A DNA stretch of 8,415 nt from an uncultured Lachnospiraceae bacterium. Lineage in GTDB: Bacteria; Bacillota; Clostridia; Lachnospirales; Lachnospiraceae. The notes under the pieces were generated by a model. The model saw only the letters and a program-made list of their open reading frames with translations. It was not told the DNA's origin and did not search any database. This document shows, one piece after another, positions 1-4,880 of this stretch (position 1 is the first letter of the stretch; the number at the start of each line of letters is the position of its first letter). A program made the translations under genes and the position numbers. The stretch covers positions 1-8,415 of the forward strand of contig USKC01000122.1 of NCBI GenBank assembly GCA_900555195.1, in the 5' to 3' direction.

Positions 1-377
1 AAATTATTGATATATATATAATGGAAAATAATTTTCTTGACTTTTTAATTGAATCGTATTGCAAGAAACTTTTGAATATTTATAGACCAGAGCAAATAAT
101 TATATATGAAGCATACCCTGTTTATCTGTTTCAAGCTACAGATAATACAATTAAAGCATTTAGTGACGATAGGATTCAAAATATTACGCTTAAAAAAACA
201 AAATTAAAATATTTTTATGATAGAATGAAAAAACATGTCGGGAATAGTATAGTCGTCAAAATGCCTGATAATATAGTGGCAGATGCAAATCATAGATGGG
301 GACTGGCGTCTAATCATTATGAGAAAAGATGTTATTATGAAGTGATGAATAGTATAGAAAAACATATTACTGTTTAA
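1..377 (+). CDS. DUF6270-like protein, C-terminal part (cut by window edge)
   Basis: This is the 3' end of a gene that begins before the window. The frame is open from base 3 (Ile-Ile-Asp-Ile-Tyr-Ile) straight into the ATG at 21, which has no ribosome binding site, so that ATG is probably an internal methionine. The protein resembles the C-terminal half of the next gene. Both have a Tyr-Cys-x(4)-Leu-x-Ile-Tyr-Arg-x-Glu-Gln segment, then a glutamate-containing strand (YEAYPV here, NESYLV there). Both also share a terminal motif, NHRWGLASNHYE here against NHKWGLAPFHYE there. In SGNH-type hydrolases such a late His is often catalytic, but the N-terminal GSC block cannot be seen here. The coding sequence is extremely AT-rich, typical of transferred polysaccharide-locus genes. 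The enzymatic role is unknown; association with surface glycan synthesis is inferred from the neighbouring ugd. Confidence 0.75.
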   Translation, partial: IIDIYIMENNFLDFLIESYCKKLLNIYRPEQIIIYEAYPVYLFQATDNTIKAFSDDRIQNITLKKTKLKYFYDRMKKHVGNSIVVKMPDNIVADANHRWGLASNHYEKRCYYEVMNSIEKHITV

Positions 378-446
378 AACGAAATATTTTTGTGAGAATT
401 GTGTAATTTATTTTTTTAGTAATACAAACGATTGGTGGGGAAATTG

Positions 447-1223
447 ATGAACAACAAAAATGGAAATACTATCAGTATAAGTATTCATGGAAGTTGTGTT
501 ACAAGAGATGCTTTTGAAATGAAACCAGATCAGTTCAAGGTTGATGTATATATTTCACGGAATTCTATTTTTTCTGTAACAGAACACCCGCTAAAATTGC
601 AAAGAGATGACTATAGTGCATCTCCAGCTTATTTAGGAAGAATGATTTTTTATGATTTCAACAAGATGGTTTTTAATGTACTAAACGACAAATTGTCAGA
701 TTATTTCTTGATTGATTTAATTGATGAGCGTTTTCCTCTTCTTTGCTTTGAAAAATGGCCAACTTGTAAGATAACGTACTCTTCCAATTTGAGAAAGTCT
801 GACGTTTTAGAAAACCATGAATTATATGGTAAACAAAAATATAGTTTAATTAATACATCTGATCTTGAAATGGATTATATTAAAGAAAAAATTGAGAAAT
901 ATTGTTCGGAAATCTTAAAAATCTATAGAAAAGAGCAAATATATATAAACGAAAGTTATTTAGTAGGACATTATTTGGACAAAAATAATAAAATCTGTTC
1001 TTTCCAGAAAAAACAGGTTGAAGAATATAGGGAACTCAATCAGAAATTGAAAAAACTTTATAATTTATTAAAGTTTTATTTTCATTTGGACAATAGTCAT
1101 ATTATCCCAATGAATAAGCCGACATATGCATGTGAAAACCATAAATGGGGATTAGCTCCATTTCATTATGAAAAAAACTATTATGATAATTTCTTAAAAG
1201 AGTTTATTAAAAGGATTCATTGA
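447..1223 (+). CDS. DUF6270 domain-containing (SGNH-like) protein
   Basis: This is a 258-residue protein read from the ATG at 447, which is preceded by GGTGGGG (434-440) at a 6-base spacing. An in-frame TTG at 432 lies upstream of that binding site and is less likely to be used. Near the N terminus is SIHGSCVTRD (Ser16-Cys17, Arg20-Asp21), the GSC-x-x-RD block I associate with the DUF6270 family, which resembles the nucleophile block of SGNH hydrolases. Near the C terminus is NHKWGLAPFHYE (His232, Trp234, His240), shared with the preceding gene. I see no signal peptide or membrane segment, so the protein is probably cytoplasmic. DUF6270 genes are known from capsule and exopolysaccharide clusters, and ugd starts 29 bases downstream, so a role in modifying a glycan (for example acyl transfer or removal) is plausible but inferred. 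The gene is very AT-rich compared with everything to its right. Confidence 0.75.
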   Translation: MNNKNGNTISISIHGSCVTRDAFEMKPDQFKVDVYISRNSIFSVTEHPLKLQRDDYSASPAYLGRMIFYDFNKMVFNVLNDKLSDYFLIDLIDERFPLLCFEKWPTCKITYSSNLRKSDVLENHELYGKQKYSLINTSDLEMDYIKEKIEKYCSEILKIYRKEQIYINESYLVGHYLDKNNKICSFQKKQVEEYRELNQKLKKLYNLLKFYFHLDNSHIIPMNKPTYACENHKWGLAPFHYEKNYYDNFLKEFIKRIH

Positions 1224-1252
1224 AATAATCTGACATTGAAAGGATAATAAAG

Positions 1253-2419
1253 ATGAGAATCACAATCGCCGGCCTGGGCTATGTAGGCCTTTCAAACGCT
1301 GTCCTTCTGGCACAGCATAACACGGTTACTGCCGTTGACATAGCAAAAGAAAAAGTGGAGATGGTCAATCAGAGGAAGTCTCCCATCATCGATAAGGAGA
1401 TTCAGGAGTATCTTTCAGAAAAAAAATTGGATCTTACTGCAACAACGGATGCAGAAAATGCATACTGTGATGCGCAATATATTATTATAGCAACACCAAC
1501 CAATTACGATCCGGATAAAAATTTTTTTGATACCAGTTCTATAGAATCAGTGCTGGATATTGTGGCAAGGGTAAATCCGACGGCAACGGTTGTGATCAAA
1601 TCGACCATTCCTGTTGGATATACAGTGAAAATCCGCGAAAGATATGACATAGATAATATCATTTTTTCACCGGAATTCCTTCGGGAAGGCAAGGCGCTTT
1701 ACGATAATCTGTATCCTTCCCGGATTATCGTGGGAGAAGATTCTGCAAGGGCACGCAAGTTTGCTGCTCTTCTCCAGGAAGGGGCGATAAAAAAGGATAT
1801 TCCTGTTCTGTTCATAGGCTCTACAGAAGCGGAGGCTGTAAAGCTTTTTGCTAATACATATCTGGCTCTTCGAGTAGCTTATTTTAATGAACTTGATACC
1901 TTTGCAGAGGTACGGGGGCTGAACACCCGGCAGATAATTGACGGAGTTTGCCTGGATCCAAGAATTGGAAGCCATTATAACAATCCATCTTTTGGATATG
2001 GAGGTTACTGCCTGCCTAAAGATACCAAACAGCTTCGTGCCAATTATGCGGATGTGCCAAATAATCTGATTTCTGCTATAGTGGAATCGAATCAGACAAG
2101 AAAAGATCATATCGCCCAGATGATTCTGGACAGGAAGCCGCAGACGGTCGGAATTTATCGTCTGACAATGAAAACAGATTCAGATAATTTCAGGCATTCT
2201 GCCATCCAAGGTATTATGAAGCGGATCAAGGGCAAAGGAATTAATGTAATTGTATATGAACCGACATTGAAAGAAGAATATTTCTATAACTCTAAGGTTA
2301 TTCAAGATCTGAACGAATTTAAGGCTCGCGCGGATGTGATCCTTACGAATCGTGCTTCTCAGGAACTGGATGATGTCAAAGAAAAGGTGTACACAAGAGA
2401 TATTTACGAGAGAGATTAA
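1253..2419 (+). CDS. ugd: UDP-glucose 6-dehydrogenase
   Basis: This enzyme oxidises UDP-glucose to UDP-glucuronate with two NAD+ in the cytoplasm, supplying uronic acid for capsule or exopolysaccharide. The 388-residue length equals that of the E. coli-type Ugd. The N-terminal Rossmann fold shows GLGYVGL (residues 7-13) with the ribose-binding acid at Asp29. FLREG (142-146) and the [15 protein letters not shown] helix with Lys197 form the active-site wall. The catalytic cysteine is Cys253 in [10 protein letters not shown]. The C-terminal UDP-binding domain carries the [15 protein letters not shown] signature (300-314). All key residues are present. The start ATG has AAAGGA (1239-1244) 8 bases upstream. 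The gene lies 29 bases after the DUF6270 gene and is probably co-transcribed with it, but its G+C content is clearly higher, so the two may have different origins. It is likely the last gene of a polysaccharide operon. Confidence 0.95.
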   Translation: MRITIAGLGYVGLSNAVLLAQHNTVTAVDIAKEKVEMVNQRKSPIIDKEIQEYLSEKKLDLTATTDAENAYCDAQYIIIATPTNYDPDKNFFDTSSIESVLDIVARVNPTATVVIKSTIPVGYTVKIRERYDIDNIIFSPEFLREGKALYDNLYPSRIIVGEDSARARKFAALLQEGAIKKDIPVLFIGSTEAEAVKLFANTYLALRVAYFNELDTFAEVRGLNTRQIIDGVCLDPRIGSHYNNPSFGYGGYCLPKDTKQLRANYADVPNNLISAIVESNQTRKDHIAQMILDRKPQTVGIYRLTMKTDSDNFRHSAIQGIMKRIKGKGINVIVYEPTLKEEYFYNSKVIQDLNEFKARADVILTNRASQELDDVKEKVYTRDIYERD

Positions 2420-2434
2420 GGAAAGACCAGTTTA

Positions 2435-2472
2435 TTTGATGTAATTATAATTTGGAAATTTGTTACATCAAA
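2435..2472. repeat. perfect 10-bp inverted repeat after ugd
   Basis: TTTGATGTAA (2435-2444) is matched exactly by its reverse complement TTACATCAAA (2463-2472) across an 18-base loop. It starts 16 bases after the ugd stop codon. It could be a weak, AT-rich transcription stop, but no T-tract follows on either strand, so the ends of a small repeat element are an equal possibility. Confidence 0.5.
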
Positions 2473-2537
2473 AGCTTTGTAGGCGAGCCATTTGAGAGCA
2501 AAATCAATGCAACTTTTTTGTAAAGTTCGGATAAAAG

Positions 2538-2565
2538 GCGGAAAGTTATGACATAACTTGACCGC
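2538..2565. repeat. interrupted palindrome, operator-like dyad
   Basis: AAGTTATG (2543-2550) and CATAACTT (2552-2559) are perfect reverse complements around a single central base. An outer GCGG (2538-2541) pairs with CCGC (2562-2565). The symmetry is too tight for a simple hairpin loop and looks more like a protein-binding dyad or a recombination-site arm. Its partner protein is unknown. Confidence 0.45.
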
Positions 2566-2663
2566 AGGAGGCTCCATTACGGAATACACTGTAACTATAA
2601 AAGTATCCCGGCCGGCTTTGTAATGCGATATTTCATTCACTTAACGTAAGATTTTTAAATGAA

Positions 2664-2709
2664 GGACTTTTCGATATTTTGTCATAATTGTGACCAAACC
2701 CGAAAGTCC
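2664..2709. repeat. inverted repeat upstream of the rpn promoter
   Basis: GGACTTTTCG (2664-2673) pairs with CGAAAGTCC (2701-2709) with one bulged base. The loop contains a second near-palindrome, GTCATAATTGTGAC (2681-2694). It lies 35 bases before the -35 element of the following gene, so it could be an operator or the boundary of the rpn insertion. A terminator is less likely because no T-run follows. Confidence 0.4.
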
Positions 2710-2744
2710 ATTCTATTAAAAAGGATAAACGCACCACAAAAACC

Positions 2745-2773
2745 TTGCACAAACTCCGCCAGTCTTCTATAAT
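2745..2773 (+). promoter_or_regulatory. sigma-A-type promoter of the rpn gene
   Basis: The -35 element TTGCAC (2745-2750) is separated by exactly 17 bases from a perfect -10 element TATAAT (2768-2773). Transcription would begin near 2780, giving a leader of about 44 bases before the ATG at 2824. The -35 matches only the TTG of the consensus, while the -10 and spacing are ideal. Confidence 0.7.
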
Positions 2774-2823
2774 AATCTTAATGAAATTGCGTTCAGAAAT
2801 TCATGGCCTAGAAAAAGGCATGA

Positions 2824-3789
2824 ATGAAAAAATTTGATTCAATCAGTAAAAACTACATAGCAAACAATGAGAGGTTCGCAGATTTATTTAACTGCTATAT
2901 CTTCCGCGGCAAGCCCGTCTTAACTGCAGAAAGCCTTGAGGAAAGAGATGCGGAGGAAATCGTCGTTCCCTGTTATGGAAAGCAATATCAGGCCGTCCAA
3001 AAGTTCAGGGACATCCTGAAAGCCTGCGTGGTGAAGGAAGCGGAGGGTGCGGTTTATGTGCTGTTCGGCGTTGAGAACCAGACGCATATCCACTATGCCA
3101 TGCCGCTTAGAAACATGCTTTACGATGCGATGAACTTTGCTTCCCAGGCAGAAAAGCTGGCGGGAAAGAACCGGAAGGAAGGACTTCTTCGAGGCAGCGC
3201 AGAGTATCTGTCTGGGATGAAGAAGGATGACAGGCTGAACCCTGTGGTCACGCTCACTTTGTACTGGGGGACAGAGAAATGGGACGGTTCGAGAAGCCTG
3301 CATGAGATGATGGCGGGAGGGGATCCGGCAGTGATGCGTTATGTGCCGGATTATAGGATGAATCTGATCTCGCCGGCGGAGATGGACGTGGACAGCCTGA
3401 AGCGGCTGCACACGGATTTAGGTCAGGTATTCGGAGGGATCAGGGCGGCTGCGAAGGGAGCGGAGTTCTTAAGAGAGTTAGAGGCAGATCCGGCCTTCCG
3501 GTCACTGAACGCAGAAAGCGCAAGGGTGCTGAGTGCGGCGATTGGTTTAGAAGTGGACATACCAGAAGAAGGAGTGGTGGACATGTGCAAGGCATTGGAG
3601 GATCTAACCCGGGAAAGCAGAGATGAGGGTCGCGCCGAAGGCCGTGCGGAGGGGCGTCTGGAGGCGATGTCCGAAAGTGTATTAGCTCTGGCTGAAACGC
3701 TGAAAATAGGCATTGACCAGGCGATGGATTATCTGAAGGTAGCGCCTGAGTATAGGGAAGAATGCAGAAGGCTTTTGAATAAATTTTAA
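2824..3789 (+). CDS. Rpn family nuclease (PD-(D/E)XK, putative transposase)
   Basis: This 321-residue protein is of the Rpn (recombination-promoting nuclease) family. Known members are DNA endonucleases, and in E. coli they act as toxic antiphage proteins. The N-terminal nuclease region covers roughly residues 12-160. It includes acidic residues Asp20 and Asp42 and the E-x-Q active-site element (Glu84-Asn-Gln86) in VLFGVENQTHIHYAMPLRNM, followed by the usual LRNMLYDA helix. Residues 185-250 are a helical linker. Residues 254-321 form a C-terminal domain with the four-residue repeat EGRA-EGRA-EGRL (268-279) followed by a helical hairpin. AAAAAGG (2812-2818) precedes the ATG by 5 bases; an ATG at 2820 runs into an early stop. 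An internal ribosome binding site and in-frame Met254 suggest a second product (see 3583-3789). The exact catalytic aspartate is my estimate. Confidence 0.85.
   Translation: MKKFDSISKNYIANNERFADLFNCYIFRGKPVLTAESLEERDAEEIVVPCYGKQYQAVQKFRDILKACVVKEAEGAVYVLFGVENQTHIHYAMPLRNMLYDAMNFASQAEKLAGKNRKEGLLRGSAEYLSGMKKDDRLNPVVTLTLYWGTEKWDGSRSLHEMMAGGDPAVMRYVPDYRMNLISPAEMDVDSLKRLHTDLGQVFGGIRAAAKGAEFLRELEADPAFRSLNAESARVLSAAIGLEVDIPEEGVVDMCKALEDLTRESRDEGRAEGRAEGRLEAMSESVLALAETLKIGIDQAMDYLKVAPEYREECRRLLNKF
3566..3768 (+). repeat. duplicated Rpn tail, copy 1 (inside rpn)
   Basis: This segment is repeated at 4252-4466. The first 64 bases, including the ribosome binding site and ATG, are identical. The remaining 139 aligned bases hold 19 mismatches. 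Copy 2 additionally has one 12-base insertion, equal to one four-residue repeat. The match stops just upstream of the ribosome binding site. Confidence 0.9.
3583..3789 (+). CDS. internal in-frame small protein, RpnS-like antitoxin candidate
   Basis: This is a candidate gene within a gene. Inside the Rpn frame, AAGGAG (3569-3574) stands 8 bases before ATG 3583 (Met254), an ideal spacing and a better site than that of the full-length start. The product would be 68 residues: a short basic/acidic helix with EGRA-type repeats, then a Leu-rich helix and a second helix. In E. coli, the corresponding C-terminal part of Rpn proteins is translated separately and blocks the toxicity of the full-length nuclease, and the number of four-residue repeats varies among strains. 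Here the internal start, repeats and helical hairpin are all present, and the same segment exists again as a stand-alone gene at 4269. Separate translation is inferred, not shown. Confidence 0.6.
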   Translation: MCKALEDLTRESRDEGRAEGRAEGRLEAMSESVLALAETLKIGIDQAMDYLKVAPEYREECRRLLNKF

Positions 3790-3813
3790 GACTTTTTGTA
3801 GGGAGAGCGTGTA

Positions 3814-4236
3814 GTGAATAAACAGTATTCAATGAAAGTATATCCTGCTGGCATGGGGCGGGATGTTTATAGAAATATTGAAATCTGTGGGAATCATTCG
3901 CTGGATCAATTGTGTGGAATTATCCTGAAAGCTTTTGATTTCAGTGATGAACATCTATACGAATTCTGTATGGATAGTCGTAAGTATAGTGAAAACACAT
4001 ATCAGTTAATTCCAGAGGGAGATGAACCTTCAACGAAGATCGTCCTTGATAATATCGGACTTTATAAAGGACAGAAATTTTCGCTTCATTATGATTTTGG
4101 AGATGATTGGATGTTCACCATTACGGTATCCAAAATCAGTGAAGCGGAGAAGAGTTTTGAGCCGCGTATAGTCAAGTCTAAAGGGCATATTCAGCAGTAT
4201 CCGGACTATGATGAAGAGGAATGGGACGATGAATAA
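3814..4236 (+). CDS. plasmid pRiA4b ORF-3 family protein
   Basis: This is a 140-residue protein starting at GTG 3814, with AGGGAG (3800-3805) 8 bases upstream. It matches the pRiA4b ORF-3 family (also called IS1096 TnpR-like passenger). The features seen are the early SLDQLCGIILKAFDFSDEHLYEF segment (about residues 29-51), the hallmark LHYDFGDDWMFTITV (about 91-105) and a strongly acidic tail (YDEEEWDDE). The family is common on plasmids, insertion elements and genomic islands; its biochemical role is not established. The gene lies 24 bases after the rpn stop and 32 bases before the detached Rpn tail, on the same strand and probably in one transcript. It thus sits exactly between the two copies of the Rpn C-terminal domain. 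Its lower G+C content than rpn suggests separate acquisition. No transposase or insertion-element ends are visible around it. Confidence 0.85.
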   Translation: MNKQYSMKVYPAGMGRDVYRNIEICGNHSLDQLCGIILKAFDFSDEHLYEFCMDSRKYSENTYQLIPEGDEPSTKIVLDNIGLYKGQKFSLHYDFGDDWMFTITVSKISEAEKSFEPRIVKSKGHIQQYPDYDEEEWDDE

Positions 4237-4251
4237 AGAGCGCGCTCAGAT

Positions 4252-4466
4252 AAGAAGGAGTGGTGGACATGTGCAAGGCATTGGAGGATCTAACCCGGGA
4301 AAGCAGAGATGAGGGCCGCGCCGAAGGCCGTTTAGAGGGCCGTGCGGAGGGGCGTCTGGAGGCGATGGCCGAAAGTGTGTTAGCCTTGGCTGAAACGCTG
4401 AAAATAGGAATCGACCAGGCAATGGACTACCTGAAAGTAGAGCCGGAATGCCGAGAGGAATGCAGA
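4252..4466 (+). repeat. duplicated Rpn tail, copy 2 (stand-alone)
   Basis: This is the second copy of 3566-3768. It carries a 12-base expansion (4331-4342) within the EGRA/EGRL repeat array. Upstream of 4252 similarity ends, and the sequence is instead the end of the pRiA4b-type gene plus a short GAGCGCGCTC palindrome (4238-4247). Confidence 0.9.
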
Positions 4467-4502
4467 AAGTATTTTAAAATAGAACAAAAAAGATCAATGT
4501 AA
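4269..4502 (+). CDS. stand-alone Rpn C-terminal domain protein, RpnS-like
   Basis: This is a 77-residue protein from ATG 4269 with AAGGAG (4255-4260) 8 bases upstream. An in-frame GTG at 4260 is part of the binding site and is an unlikely start. Over the first 62 aligned residues it differs from the Rpn tail by three substitutions and one extra four-residue unit (EGRA-EGRL-EGRA-EGRL against EGRA-EGRA-EGRL). The last 11 residues (KYFKIEQKRSM) differ completely from copy 1 (RLLNKF). Codon comparison gives 14 synonymous against 3 non-synonymous differences, so the copy has been kept as protein. It has no nuclease domain. The likely role is an extra antitoxin or immunity subunit for the neighbouring Rpn nuclease, by analogy with E. 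coli RpnS. The alternative is the remnant of a second rpn gene whose front was lost when the pRiA4b-type gene arrived. Confidence 0.7.
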   Translation: MCKALEDLTRESRDEGRAEGRLEGRAEGRLEAMAESVLALAETLKIGIDQAMDYLKVEPECREECRKYFKIEQKRSM

Positions 4503-4519
4503 TTGATTAAATATGCACC

Positions 4520-4548
4520 TTGCTACTCATCCGGAAATATGTTAGGAT
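4520..4548 (+). promoter_or_regulatory. promoter of the leuA T-box leader
   Basis: TTGCTA (4520-4525, 4 of 6 consensus bases) is 17 bases from TAGGAT (4543-4548, 4 of 6). Transcription would begin near 4555, just before the first T-box helix. The placement fits the leader well, although each hexamer is only moderate. Confidence 0.5.
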
Positions 4549-4557
4549 AAGAAAAAT

Positions 4558-4851
4558 TAAATAAAACACAGAAAGCGAAGAAGAGGAGTAGTAGCCGGAT
4601 GCTGGAAAGCAGAGAGTTGCCGGAAGGTGCGAGGCAGCCGTTGGCAGAAGGGGAACTGACCTTGGAGCAGCCGTCTGAAGGCCGGAAGGCTGTGTAGGAT
4701 TGGACGGAATTTCCGCCGTAGAAAGGGAGAGGGCATATTGGTGTCCGGTGAGTGCATGGCGGTTTGTGCCGCTGTGAAGTAGAGTGGTACCGCGTGAAGG
4801 CATTTGCGTCTCTATGGATGAATCTGGGAGGAGGATTCCATAGAGATTTTT
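4558..4851 (+). promoter_or_regulatory. leucine-type T-box riboswitch
   Basis: This leader senses uncharged tRNA-Leu and lets transcription continue into the leucine-biosynthesis gene. The T-box core AGAGTGGTACCGCG is at 4781-4794. The base of Stem I pairs ACACAG (4566-4571) with CTGTGT (4690-4695). The 5' side has the GAGGAGTAGTA bulge motif (about 4583-4593), then AGAGAGTTGCCGG and GGTGCGA of the distal loop. On the 3' side, GGGAACTGACC places a CUG (Leu) specifier at 4656-4658 followed by A. The UGGU bulge (4785-4788) calls for discriminator base A, as in tRNA-Leu. The antiterminator pairs TAGAG (4780-4784) with CTCTA (4810-4814) and CGC (4791-4793) with GCG (4806-4808). It competes with the terminator that follows. 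Confidence 0.93.
4809..4851 (+). terminator. T-box intrinsic terminator
   Basis: TCTCTATGGA (4809-4818) and TCCATAGAGA (4837-4846) form a perfect 10-bp stem, followed directly by TTTTT (4847-4851). The 5' arm contains the CTCTA needed by the T-box antiterminator, so the two structures exclude each other. Confidence 0.92.
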
Positions 4852-4880
4852 CAGTTGCAGGAAAAGGAGAGGATGAGAAG

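Larger units (their letters stand above)
2420..2744. other. non-coding gap with several inverted repeats
   Basis: The gap between ugd and the next promoter has no convincing gene. It contains at least three separate dyads (2435-2472, 2538-2565, 2664-2709) and the palindrome CCGGCCGG (2608-2615). No classical terminator with a long T-tract follows ugd. A 74-codon minus-strand frame (2416-2640) has no ribosome binding site and no recognisable motif, so it is not called as a gene. The density of dyads suggests a small mobile repeat, a decayed insertion element or a regulatory/RNA region, but I cannot tell which from one copy. Confidence 0.5.

Noticed and set aside
21..377. Start of the first gene at ATG 21
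   Set aside because: The frame is open upstream to the window edge, no ribosome binding site precedes the ATG, and the similarity to the neighbouring paralogue suggests the gene continues to the left.
432..446. TTG start for the second DUF6270 gene
   Set aside because: It lies upstream of the GGTGGGG ribosome binding site, which is well spaced for ATG 447.
2416..2640. A 74-codon minus-strand frame between ugd and rpn
   Set aside because: It has no ribosome binding site, no recognisable family and runs into the ugd stop region; the inverted repeats explain the region as well as a gene would.
3420..3832. Long minus-strand frames opposite rpn, leuA and the SRAP gene
   Set aside because: They are antisense shadows of well-supported genes, with low-complexity products and no own ribosome binding sites.
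4260..4268. GTG start for the stand-alone Rpn tail gene
   Set aside because: The GTG overlaps the last base of AAGGAG, leaving no spacing; ATG 4269 is 8 bases away.
4493..4507. ATCAAT-GTA-ATTGAT hairpin as terminator of the rpn module
   Set aside because: Six A/T-rich pairs and no T-tract make it too weak to call.
4873..4875. ATG just before the leuA start
   Set aside because: It is out of frame with the LeuA sequence.
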